A stretch of 9,456 nt of DNA from Pirellulales bacterium (GCA_030605745.1 JAUWHT010000272.1:1-9456), one strand, 5' to 3'; counted from the first letter of the stretch, positions 1 to 6,277 are shown. Notes: generated by a model from the letters alone, not told the origin. Program-made: numbers and translations.

Positions 1-54
1 CTTTGAAGCCAAAATGGAACCGCCAACAGAGAAGCGCAACTCGTACTGCTTCAT
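1..54 (-). CDS. Partial CDS, 5' end only, unknown function
   Basis: An ATG on the minus strand at 54-52 opens a frame that stays open to the window edge and reads MKQYELRFSVGGSILASK (18 residues). A G-rich stretch lies directly upstream on the minus strand, but there is no textbook Shine-Dalgarno. The peptide has alternating polar and hydrophobic residues, as in a first beta strand. It is far too short to name a family. The overlapping plus-strand frame at 14-304 is rich in Pro, Arg and Ser and looks non-coding, which indirectly favours a divergent gene here. Existence of the gene is inference. Confidence 0.35.
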   Translation of the reverse strand, partial: MKQYELRFSVGGSILASK

Positions 55-187
55 GCCCCCCGGAAATCCCGGCCCCCGGCCGCGCCCACATCCTTCAGAC
101 ACACGAGTAAAACCTCATACTTCGCCCGTGCTGAGTATAGCTTGGGATTCGGTGCCCGGGGCCCACGAATCCTCCCTTTTTCCCCTC

Positions 188-216
188 TTGCACCACCGTT
201 CCGAGAACAATATCAT
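188..216 (+). promoter_or_regulatory. Putative sigma70-like promoter
   Basis: TTGCAC at 188-193 and TATCAT at 211-216 are separated by exactly 17 nt. The -10 box matches TATAAT at 5 of 6 positions, the -35 box matches TTGACA at only 3 of 6. It points toward the small basic protein and LarA homologue genes, about 130 nt downstream, and is the best candidate in this gap. The spacing is persuasive, the -35 is not. Confidence 0.35.
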
Positions 217-244
217 GAGGTTTGTGGTATGCTTTTGTTGCCGG

Positions 245-301
245 AATAGCCGGCGGCTAACAGCCGCCGGGGGATCCGCGGGACGTTGTCCCCCGGCTAT
301 T
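245..301. repeat. Palindromic intergenic element, GGGACGTTGTCCC family, copy 1
   Basis: The outer arms AATAGCCGG (245-253) and CCGGCTATT (293-301) are perfect inverted repeats. Inside are two consecutive hairpins: a 9-bp stem CCGGCGGCT / AGCCGCCGG with an AAC triloop (250-270), and a 5-bp stem GGGAC / GTCCC with a GTT triloop (280-292). The 23-nt segment 278-300 recurs identically at 3391-3413 and with one mismatch at 311-333. This is therefore a repeat family rather than a one-off terminator. Its position upstream of the small basic protein gene would place it in that gene's leader. Confidence 0.8.
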
Positions 302-310
302 TAGTTGCCT

Positions 311-333
311 GCGGGACGTTGTCCCCCGTCTAT
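311..333. repeat. Extra half-copy of the GGGACGTTGTCCC repeat
   Basis: This 23-nt segment matches 278-300 at 22 of 23 positions, with a 33-nt offset between the two. It keeps the GGGAC-GTT-GTCCC hairpin but lacks the partnering left half. It looks like a partial tandem duplication of the right half of the neighbouring element. It ends 20 nt before the ATG of the small basic protein. Confidence 0.75.
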
Positions 334-353
334 ATTTTGAGAGATCAACGACT

Positions 354-596
354 ATGACCATGGACAAAAGCCTGCGGGTGCGGCAGGGGCTGGTCCGCAG
401 CCGAAGCGTGCTTACACGGGGCGAACGACTCGAACGCCTAAAGGCGGCCGACCGCTGGCAACAGGGCGACAGCCCATTCGGCCTGCCGAAGGTGCGGGTG
501 TACAAGCTCACGATCAAGAAGAAAAAGAAGAAGAAGGCCGAAGAGGAAACAGAATCGACTGAAGGAGCGGCCGCCGGCGAAGAGAAGAAAACCTGA
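354..596 (+). CDS. Small basic protein, PVC-group family
   Basis: This 80-residue protein has two parts. Residues 1-50 are a compact Arg/Lys-rich region with RVRQGLVRSRSVLTRGERLERLK and then GDSPFGLPKVRVYK signatures paraphrased here by position (8-30 and 39-51). Residues 54-61 are a near-continuous lysine run, followed by an acidic Glu/Ala/Gly tail ending in EEKKT. The MTMDKSL start, the 'VLTRxERLERL' core and the 'SPxGLPKVRV' segment match what I know as the uncharacterised small basic protein family (TIGR04137, from memory) of Planctomycetes, Verrucomicrobia and Chlamydiae. Its biochemical role is not known to me; the charge pattern suggests nucleic-acid or ribosome binding, which is inference. 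The ATG at 354 follows a GAGAGA site by 9 nt; an in-frame ATG two codons later is the alternative. The LarA homologue starts 3 nt after its stop, so the two are probably co-transcribed. Confidence 0.88.
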   Translation: MTMDKSLRVRQGLVRSRSVLTRGERLERLKAADRWQQGDSPFGLPKVRVYKLTIKKKKKKKAEEETESTEGAAAGEEKKT

Positions 597-599
597 TCG

Positions 600-1880
600 G
601 TGTCGCCGATGCACGTTTGCCTGGAATACGGTCGGACCGGGCTGGAAGTGGAGCTGCCCGAGAGACACGTGGTCAAGTGCCTTCAGTACCGGCCGGCCGA
701 GCCGCTTTCGGAGCCGGAAGCTGCTGTCACCGAACGTCTGTCACGGCCCACCGGCACCGAGCCGCTGGGCCGTTTGGCCCGGGGTCGTCGCGACGCCTGC
801 GTGGTCATATGCGACGTTACCCGGCCGGTCCCTAACCAGATCATTCTGCCGCCGATCCTCAGCACGCTGGAAGCAAACGGCATCCCGCGCGAGAAGATCC
901 TGATCCTCGTGGCCACCGGAATGCACCGGCCCAACCTGGGCGACGAGTTGAGGGAGATGGTCGGCCCGGCGGTCTTCGACAATTATCGCATCGAGAACCA
1001 CCACGGCCGGGAACTTTTCGAGCACACCTATCTGGGTGAAAGTCCGCGCGGCGTGCCCGTGTGGATCGATTCGCGGTACGTCGAGGCCGAGTTGAAGATC
1101 ACCACGGGGCTGATCGAACCGCATTTTATGGCCGGTTTTTCCGGCGGGCGGAAGCTGATCTGCCCGGGTCTCGCCGCTCTGGAAACAATCAAGGTCTGGC
1201 ACGGCCCGGAGTTCCTCGAACACCCCAAGGCCTGCAACGGCTGCCTCGACGGCAACCCGGTCCACGAGGAGAACACCGCGATCGGGCGGATGGCGGGCTG
1301 CGACTTCATCGTCAACGTGGTAATCGACGCTGCGCGGCGGATTCTTTGCGTGGTGGCCGGCGAGATGCAGGCCGCGCTTTACCAGGGCGTCGAGTTCGCC
1401 CGACGCCTGGTCACCGACACACTGCCCGAGCCGGTCGATATCGTGGTGACCACCTCGGCCGGCTACCCGCTTGACACGACCTACTACCAGTCGGTTAAGG
1501 GGATGGTGGGCGCGCTGCCGATCATCAAGCCGGGCGGGACGATCATCCTGGCCGCCGGCATGAGCGAAGGTGTCGGCAGCGAAGATTTCCAGCGGCTGTT
1601 CGACGAGAACCCGACGCTGGACGGGTTCATGGATCGCATCCAGAACACCGACTACTTCGTGATGGACCAGTGGCAGCTCGAGGAGTTGGCCAAGGTCCGC
1701 CGCAAGGCCAAGGTCAAGGTAGTGACCGACGGGCTGCCGGCCGAAACGCTCAACCGGCTGTTCGTCGAGTCGGCCCCCAGTGTCGAAGCGGCCGTCGCCG
1801 ACGCATTGGCCGAGCACGGCCGGCGGGCCACCATCGCCGTAATCCCCAAGGGCCCATACGTGCTGGCGGAACTGGGGTGA
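600..1880 (+). CDS. larA: LarA-family nickel-pincer racemase homologue (DUF2088)
   Basis: This 426-residue protein matches LarA in length and active-site layout. LarA interconverts the enantiomers of lactate, and relatives act on other 2-hydroxyacids, using a covalently bound nickel-pincer nucleotide. The visible landmarks match the Lactobacillus plantarum enzyme: DVTRPVP with D72 and R75; GMHRP with H109; EPHFMAGFSGGRK with H175 and K185; VWH with H201; and QSVKG with K300. The spacings H175-K185 (10) and K185-H201 (16) equal those of H174, K184 and H200 in that enzyme, K184 being the cofactor-bearing lysine. All key residues are present, so it should be active. The cofactor makers LarB, LarC and LarE are not in this window and must be elsewhere. 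The substrate cannot be told from sequence. The listed start is GTG at 600; ATG at 609 is equally possible because neither has a strong Shine-Dalgarno. It converges with the dihydrolipoyl dehydrogenase gene, 11 nt away. Confidence 0.9.
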   Translation: MSPMHVCLEYGRTGLEVELPERHVVKCLQYRPAEPLSEPEAAVTERLSRPTGTEPLGRLARGRRDACVVICDVTRPVPNQIILPPILSTLEANGIPREKILILVATGMHRPNLGDELREMVGPAVFDNYRIENHHGRELFEHTYLGESPRGVPVWIDSRYVEAELKITTGLIEPHFMAGFSGGRKLICPGLAALETIKVWHGPEFLEHPKACNGCLDGNPVHEENTAIGRMAGCDFIVNVVIDAARRILCVVAGEMQAALYQGVEFARRLVTDTLPEPVDIVVTTSAGYPLDTTYYQSVKGMVGALPIIKPGGTIILAAGMSEGVGSEDFQRLFDENPTLDGFMDRIQNTDYFVMDQWQLEELAKVRRKAKVKVVTDGLPAETLNRLFVESAPSVEAAVADALAEHGRRATIAVIPKGPYVLAELG

Positions 1881-1891
1881 GGGTCGCGGCT

Positions 1892-3319
1892 TTATGGTTT
1901 CCGCTTCGGTCGGTAGATGTCGGTGGCGGTGCCGAGATGGACTTCCGCCGCGGCGCCCAGGGTTTCGGTAAGCGTAGGATGGGGATGGATCGAGTCGGTC
2001 AGGTCGTGGACCTCGGCGCCCATCTCCAGCGCGAGCACGGCTTCGCCGATGAGTTCTCCCGCTCCGGCCCCGACGATACCGCAGCCGATCAGCCGATCGG
2101 TTGCCGGATCGATCAGCCACTTGGTCATCCCGTCGGTGCGTCCGACGGCGTGGGCCCGACCGCTGGCGACCCAGGGGAATCGGGTGATCTGGACCGGGCG
2201 GCCTTGCCGTTTGGCCTCGGTTTCGGTCAGGCCGGCCCAGGCGATCTCCGGATCGGTAAACACGACGGCCGGAATCGCCATCGGCTCGAACGCGGCCGGC
2301 TTGCCGCAGAGCGCCATCACGGCGACCTTGCCCTGATGGGCCGCCTTGTGGGCAAGCATCGGCCCGCCGGCCACGTCGCCGACGGCCAGGATTTGCGGAT
2401 CGGTCGTCCGCTGCCGGTTGTCGACCAGCACGAACCCGGCAGGGCTCATCTGCACCTTCGTGTTTTCCAGCCCCAAGCCGGCGCTGTTCGGCCGCCGCCC
2501 GACCGCTACCAGCACGCGGCTGAACCGCTGGGCCTTCTCGCCCAGCTCGCGCTGGAACTCGAAGGCAACTTCGATCGAACGCTTCTTGTCTTCCAGGGCA
2601 ACCACTTTTGTGCTGAGGTGAATAGCCTGGAACTGCTCTTCGAGTTTCTTTTGCAAGGGTCTGACCAGGTCGCGGTCGGCGCCGGGCAACAGGCCGCCGG
2701 TCAGTTCGACCACCGACACGCTGCTTCCCAGCGCGGCATAGATCGTGCCGATCTCCAGCCCGATGTACCCGCCGCCGACTACCAGCAGCGACTTGGGCAC
2801 GTCGCGCAACTCCAGCGCGCCGGAAGAATCCATTACGCGATTGGTCGGAAGGTCGAGTGCGGCAGTCCGGACGGGGCTGGAACCAGTGGCAAGAATGCAG
2901 TGCTCGAAGCGAATCTGGTCGTCGTCCAGCAGCGCGCCGTCGACCTGGTCGAGCTTTAACGTCTGCGAATTCTCAAATCTCGCCCGGGCTTGGATCACCG
3001 GGACCTTGCGCTTGATGCTGAGTTGCGTCAACCCGGCGGCCAGCGTGCGGACGAGCTTTTCCTTTCGCGCCCGCACGGCGTCCAGGTCGACTGCCGGATC
3101 TGGAAAGGTCACGCCCCAGTCGGCAAGCTGCTTTGCTTCGGTCATCGCCTTGGCGACGTGCAGCAGCGCCTTCGAGGGGATACATCCACGCAGCAGGCAG
3201 ACGCCGCCCAACTCGGGTTCGAGATCGACCAGGACGACATCCATTCCCAGGTCGGCGGCGAGGAACGCGGCCGCATATCCGCCCGGCCCGCCGCCGATTA
3301 CAGCTAGTTGTGTGTCCAT
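1892..3319 (-). CDS. lpdA: Dihydrolipoyl dehydrogenase (E3)
   Basis: This full-length (475 aa) flavoprotein disulfide reductase reoxidises dihydrolipoyl groups of 2-oxoacid dehydrogenase or glycine cleavage complexes with NAD+. Visible parts in order: the FAD Rossmann motif GGGPGG (residues 9-14); the redox disulfide C41-LLRG-C46 followed by IPSK; the NAD Rossmann motif VGGGYIG (181-187) ending in acidic E205, as in NAD-specific enzymes; the second FAD motif LAVGDVAGGPMLAHKA (311-326); and the C-terminal dimer-interface base HPTLTE with H447 and E452. All catalytic residues are present. The start ATG at 3319 has a purine-rich AAAGGGGGAC just upstream. No E1 or E2 gene is adjacent, so its complex is encoded elsewhere; within the family, mercuric or glutathione reductases are excluded by the CxxxxC context and the HPT dyad. 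A palindromic repeat lies 33 nt upstream of the start. Confidence 0.93.
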   Translation of the reverse strand: MDTQLAVIGGGPGGYAAAFLAADLGMDVVLVDLEPELGGVCLLRGCIPSKALLHVAKAMTEAKQLADWGVTFPDPAVDLDAVRARKEKLVRTLAAGLTQLSIKRKVPVIQARARFENSQTLKLDQVDGALLDDDQIRFEHCILATGSSPVRTAALDLPTNRVMDSSGALELRDVPKSLLVVGGGYIGLEIGTIYAALGSSVSVVELTGGLLPGADRDLVRPLQKKLEEQFQAIHLSTKVVALEDKKRSIEVAFEFQRELGEKAQRFSRVLVAVGRRPNSAGLGLENTKVQMSPAGFVLVDNRQRTTDPQILAVGDVAGGPMLAHKAAHQGKVAVMALCGKPAAFEPMAIPAVVFTDPEIAWAGLTETEAKRQGRPVQITRFPWVASGRAHAVGRTDGMTKWLIDPATDRLIGCGIVGAGAGELIGEAVLALEMGAEVHDLTDSIHPHPTLTETLGAAAEVHLGTATDIYRPKRKP

Positions 3320-3351
3320 GTCCCCCTTTCGCTATTCTTGAAACACTGCTT

Positions 3352-3417
3352 GACAATAGCCGGGACGCAACGCGTCGCGGGGACACGCCCGCGGGACGTT
3401 GTCCCCCGGCTATTGTC
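3352..3417. repeat. Palindromic intergenic element, GGGACGTTGTCCC family, copy 2
   Basis: The outer 13-bp arms GACAATAGCCGGG (3352-3364) and CCCGGCTATTGTC (3405-3417) are perfectly complementary. The interior holds two hairpins, GACGC-AAC-GCGTC (3364-3376) and GGGAC-GTT-GTCCC (3393-3405). The 23-nt segment 3391-3413 is identical to 278-300. It lies between the lpdA start and the 3' end of the substrate-binding protein gene, both minus strand, so it may also act as a transcript-end hairpin or as part of the lpdA promoter region. Confidence 0.85.
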
Positions 3418-3443
3418 GCGAATTGCCGGGTGTCGCAACCTGA

Positions 3444-4373
3444 TCAAGGTTTCCCGAACAGCGGCTTTAGCCTTTCGATATTCTCCTGCATGACCTCCGG
3501 ATAATCGCCCTGCTGTGGCACGTTGCCGCAGTGGTAGAAGACCACGCAGTCGATGCCGTGCTGTTTGAGTTTCTCGACGATCTTGGCCGTGGGCGGGGCC
3601 TCCCAGATCATCCACTTGGCCGGGTGCTCCTTCAGAATCCGGTCGAGTTCGTTCCACTGATCTTCGTCCGGCATTACGTCCGGCTCCCAGCGAACGCTTT
3701 TGAGTTTCCAGCCGCAGTGCCGGGCAAGGTAGTTGTAGACCGGATGCGAGGCCACCAGCGGCTGGTCCTCGTAAGCGGACGTTGCGTCCTTGAGGCTGGC
3801 ATCCAACGCCTGTAAATCCTCCTCCAACGCCTTGAAGTTCTGCTCGAACTCGGCCGCGTGTTCCGGCATTAGCCCGCATAGGGCGTCCAGCGCCGCCTTA
3901 GCCTGGATCGCCGCCTGCTGGGGATCGAGCCATGTATTGAAGTCGGTGCCAGCATGGGTATGTTCACCTCCCGGGCCATGACTGTGCGTCACAGCGTCTT
4001 CGATCACAATGTACTTGTCTTTGAAGCCCTGCGAGGTATCGACCATTTTGGACTCGGGCAGCGTGACCTTTTCGGTCCACTTGGCATAGCTTGCGCCGTT
4101 GAGCAGGATCAGATCGGCCTGTTGATAAGCCTCGATGGTCCGTGCATCCGGCATCCAGAACGCCGGGTCGTCGTCGGCCGGGGCGGGAAACACGACTTTG
4201 ACCCTCTCGCCGGCGATCCGCTGGGCGAAATACATCAGCGGATAGTTGACGACATAGACGGATTTTTTGCCCGCTGGGGCCCCGGCTTCCTTGCACGAAA
4301 CCTGGAACGCCAGCAGAAGCAGACCGCATGACAGTAAGACCGCGGCAGTGACTACGTGCAACCTTTTCATCAT
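3444..4373 (-). CDS. ZnuA/TroA-like metal ABC transporter substrate-binding protein
   Basis: A 309-residue exported binding protein of the periplasmic metal-binding family that normally delivers Zn2+ or Mn2+ to an ABC importer. Residues 1-27 form a signal peptide (KR, then a hydrophobic core) with a probable lipidated Cys27; the lipobox QVSC is non-canonical at -3. A short His-rich loop (H130, H132, H138, H140) precedes the central helix. The family frame is clear: DPxxWxP (69-75), DxxxWLDP (144-151), SHPVYNYLARHCG (209-221) and IWEAPP (257-261). However, the two histidines expected in DPH and DPHxW are replaced by Ala71 and Asn146; His210 and Glu258 remain. Cognate metal is therefore uncertain. 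No ATPase or permease gene is adjacent. I chose ATG 4373 because AAGGAG ends 6 nt upstream; ATG 4370 is also possible, and the longer frame to 4388 needs a TTG overlapping that site. Confidence 0.8.
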   Translation of the reverse strand: MMKRLHVVTAAVLLSCGLLLLAFQVSCKEAGAPAGKKSVYVVNYPLMYFAQRIAGERVKVVFPAPADDDPAFWMPDARTIEAYQQADLILLNGASYAKWTEKVTLPESKMVDTSQGFKDKYIVIEDAVTHSHGPGGEHTHAGTDFNTWLDPQQAAIQAKAALDALCGLMPEHAAEFEQNFKALEEDLQALDASLKDATSAYEDQPLVASHPVYNYLARHCGWKLKSVRWEPDVMPDEDQWNELDRILKEHPAKWMIWEAPPTAKIVEKLKQHGIDCVVFYHCGNVPQQGDYPEVMQENIERLKPLFGKP

Positions 4374-4379
4374 CAACAT

Positions 4380-4385
4380 CTCCTT
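4380..4385 (-). promoter_or_regulatory. Ribosome binding site AAGGAG deciding the binding-protein start
   Basis: AAGGAG on the minus strand lies 6 nt before ATG 4373 and 9 nt before ATG 4370. It rules out the upstream TTG at 4388, which would overlap it, and the ATG at 4379, which abuts it. Confidence 0.7.
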
Positions 4386-4402
4386 CAACTCATCAGAAGT
4401 CC

Positions 4403-4487
4403 GTTTAGCCGCCAGGCTTGCCCGGCGCGTTGGCGTTCGAGCGAATCAGTGATCCAAGAACGCGCCGGGCAAGCCCGGCCGCTAAAC
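4403..4487. repeat. Palindromic intergenic element, CCGGGCTTGCCCGG family
   Basis: The 29-nt arms at 4403-4431 and 4459-4487 are complementary at 27 of 29 positions, around a 27-nt spacer. The outer ends read GTTTAG and CTAAAC. Each arm contains a smaller palindrome: CCGGGC-AA-GCCCGG in the right arm, and the same with one mismatch in the left. The element fills most of the gap between the exported isomerase-fold gene and the substrate-binding protein gene, both minus strand. It could end the first transcript, but there is no following T-run on the minus strand, so I treat it as a repeat element. Confidence 0.82.
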
Positions 4488-4543
4488 AATCCGTAGCAAC
4501 GCCGTCTTTCCCGCAAGACCGGTTTCACATTGCTGGCTGCCGC

Positions 4544-5992
4544 TCAAATGTGGACCACTTTGATCCCGGCCAGCGCACAATAGGCCCTAAACTGCCGATC
4601 TAGCTTGCCGTAGATGAACAATTGGTGAAAGCCCTTGCAGTCGCGCGAGTCGGCCACGTCGTCCATCTCCAACTCGACCGAGGTACGGCACCCGCCCGAT
4701 GGCGGTGTGTCGATGTTGGCCACCACGCGACCGGTGCCCAGGATGATGCTTCCCGGGCCCTGGAACTTCATCACAGTCACCTCCTGGCCGATCCGCCAGA
4801 GCACCTGGGTGGCACAACCCTTGTCGGGCTCGGAGTGGGTGCGGAGGATGAACGGTTCATGTGGCTTGTCGGGCCCGTCCAGTTTGGTCGGACACGAGCA
4901 GTGCGCGCCCATCAGCGTGTTATTGACCGTGTTGGGCGCCGGGTCCTGCATAAAGCCGGGCCGCCTGTTGAGCAACGCATTCAGCCGCATCGAAATGGCC
5001 GCGTTCCAGTCGGCCTCACAGGCGGCCGGGATCAGTTCATCGTTGAGCTTCGACCAGGCCAGGCACGGACCGCAAGGAACCGTGTGGTGCCGGACCATCG
5101 GCAGGCAATTCACCGAGATACCCTGGCAATTCTCCGCGGCCATGACCTTTCGGGCGATCATGTAAGCCCTAGCTGCGTTAAGAATATCCTTTGGCTTCGG
5201 TTCGACGATCTTTTTGGCTTCCTTGGTGTAGTAATCGGCAATAGCTCGCACCTCGTCGGTGGTTTCGACTTCCTTCCAGCCGTCGAGCCATCGCTGCTCC
5301 GGAATGTAGTGCAGCGTGGTGCCGATCGTCTCCAGCAGCTTATCCTCCGTCTTGTTGCCGCGGACGATACACAGCCGCGTATCTTTCATCTCCTGCATGG
5401 TCTTGAACATCCGCACGGCCTGGGCCAGCCAGCCGACCTCCTGTGTGGCGGCCACGAAGCACTTCGGGGCGTTGCGAGTCGGGCCCAGATGCCCCGTGAA
5501 CGACGTACCCATCGGGCTGAAGACGACGGTGGGCAACTGGCCGCGCTTCTCGACGAACATGTTTACCAGCGGCCAGCAAGGCATGCACATGATGGTGACG
5601 ATCACCCCGTCGGGCGGCGACTGCTTGCACTGTTCGAGTAACGCATTGACCGACGCCTCGTTGGGCAACGGCTCCGACTGGACCTCGATCTGTACACCCA
5701 ACTCCTTGGCGGCGTCGGTGAGCACCTTGGTGTAGTCGGCCTGGTGCGCCGCAGCGTCGTAGGCCATGCCCGGCCAGGTCATATGAAACGCTGCCTGATC
5801 TTTCGGCCTGAGGAACACCGCGCGGACCACCGGCTTCTTGGCCGGCTTGCTCTGCTGGGCAAACAACGATGAGGCGAAGTCAAACAATCCCATCTTCAGC
5901 GCCAGTGCGGAAGCGCCCATCGAGGCCACAAAGTCGCGGCGGCCCATCGTCATCGGACAACGGCTGCCGCATTCTCGGTTCGTGTATTGCAT
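4544..5992 (-). CDS. Tat-exported FucI/AraA-fold protein, function unknown
   Basis: A 482-residue protein with a twin-arginine signal (MGRRDF, R18-R19, then a weakly hydrophobic stretch to about residue 45 and AQQ). The mature part resembles the L-fucose/L-arabinose isomerase-like superfamily: an N-terminal alpha/beta domain (about 55-270) and a C-terminal half with ACEADWNAA (E326, D328) and GAHC (H364), the positions where that superfamily holds its metal. Ketol isomerases are normally cytosolic, so export of a folded, probably metal-loaded protein by Tat is unusual. It is cysteine-rich, including C136xxC139, C307xxC310 and C365xC367. I cannot assign a substrate, and a non-isomerase sugar-binding role is possible. 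The start ATG 5992 is preceded by AAGGGAG with 7 nt spacing; the longer frame to 6076 would start at GTG and put 28 residues before it, which is unlikely. Confidence 0.75.
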   Translation of the reverse strand: MQYTNRECGSRCPMTMGRRDFVASMGASALALKMGLFDFASSLFAQQSKPAKKPVVRAVFLRPKDQAAFHMTWPGMAYDAAAHQADYTKVLTDAAKELGVQIEVQSEPLPNEASVNALLEQCKQSPPDGVIVTIMCMPCWPLVNMFVEKRGQLPTVVFSPMGTSFTGHLGPTRNAPKCFVAATQEVGWLAQAVRMFKTMQEMKDTRLCIVRGNKTEDKLLETIGTTLHYIPEQRWLDGWKEVETTDEVRAIADYYTKEAKKIVEPKPKDILNAARAYMIARKVMAAENCQGISVNCLPMVRHHTVPCGPCLAWSKLNDELIPAACEADWNAAISMRLNALLNRRPGFMQDPAPNTVNNTLMGAHCSCPTKLDGPDKPHEPFILRTHSEPDKGCATQVLWRIGQEVTVMKFQGPGSIILGTGRVVANIDTPPSGGCRTSVELEMDDVADSRDCKGFHQLFIYGKLDRQFRAYCALAGIKVVHI

Positions 5993-5999
5993 GGCGAAT

Positions 6000-6006
6000 C
6001 TCCCTT
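6000..6006 (-). promoter_or_regulatory. Shine-Dalgarno AAGGGAG deciding the Tat-protein start
   Basis: AAGGGAG on the minus strand, 7 nt before ATG 5992, is a near-consensus site. It selects this ATG over the GTG 84 nt upstream and places the twin arginines at residues 18-19, a normal Tat n-region length. Confidence 0.8.
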
Positions 6007-6082
6007 GTGTTGTGCCGGTTCGGCTTGGGCTATTGAGTCTTGGGTTGACAATTTCCGGTAAGCTCAAACTTTTCACACATCC

Positions 6083-6158
6083 AAACGCCCCGGGACTGTG
6101 GTCCCGGGGGATTGCGGCGGTTAATCTTTCCCCCCGGGACCGCAGTCCCGGGGCGTTT
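6083..6158. repeat. Palindromic intergenic element, CCCCGGGAC/GTCCCGGGG family
   Basis: The 28-nt arms at 6083-6110 and 6131-6158 are complementary at 27 of 28 positions around a 20-nt spacer. Each arm is itself a perfect 9-bp hairpin, CCCCGGGAC / GTCCCGGGG, with tetraloops TGTG (left) and CGCA (right). The element lies between the metallophosphoesterase 3' end and the Tat-protein start, about 90 nt upstream of that start. The rest of this 285-nt gap (5993-6277) is AT-richer, and I find no gene in it. Confidence 0.85.
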
Positions 6159-6277
6159 AGATTTCCGTTGTTCGCACCTCCGATAATGTCAACCTGAGAT
6201 TCAATAAACGGAAACTCCGACTAACGGACTAACGCCGGATACTACATTCGCCAGTATATCGCTTCCCTAACCGGTTG

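Larger units (their letters stand above)
55..353. other. Intergenic region with promoter candidate and repeats
   Basis: This stretch separates the presumed minus-strand gene at the left edge from the small basic protein gene. I find no convincing gene in it. The left half (about 55-185) is GC-rich and then pyrimidine-rich. The middle has a promoter-like pair at 188-216. The right half is taken up by a palindromic element at 245-301 and an extra half-copy at 311-333. The leader ends with a weak purine-rich site (GAGAGA, 9 nt before the ATG at 354). If the promoter is real, the repeat is transcribed as the 5' untranslated region of the downstream pair. Confidence 0.5.

Noticed and set aside
14..304. 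Plus-strand 96-residue frame
   Set aside because: Pro/Arg/Ser-rich with no recognisable motif, and its end runs into the palindromic repeat (its last residues are repeat translation).
257..676. Minus-strand 139-residue frame over the small basic protein
   Set aside because: Antisense shadow: a poly-Phe run mirrors the lysine run, and its C-terminal RGTTSRG repeats are translations of the intergenic repeat.
741..2120. Minus-strand 459-residue frame antisense to larA
   Set aside because: Composition is dominated by Arg, Gly, Asp and His as expected for a GC-rich shadow; it crosses two well-supported genes with intact catalytic motifs on other frames.
1670..2959. Plus-strand 429-residue frame antisense to lpdA
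   Set aside because: Overlaps the end of larA and most of lpdA, shows no family motif, and has shadow-type composition.
3304..3879. Minus-strand 191-residue frame between lpdA and the binding protein
   Set aside because: Lies mostly in another frame of the binding protein and reads through the repeat at 3352-3417.
4403..4487. Rho-independent terminator for the Tat-protein gene
   Set aside because: Stem is long and GC-rich but lacks a U-tract after it on the minus strand, and arms are repeat-like with a 27-nt spacer.
6046..6075. Plus-strand promoter with perfect TTGACA at 6046-6051
   Set aside because: No acceptable -10 box at 16-18 nt, and no plus-strand gene follows.
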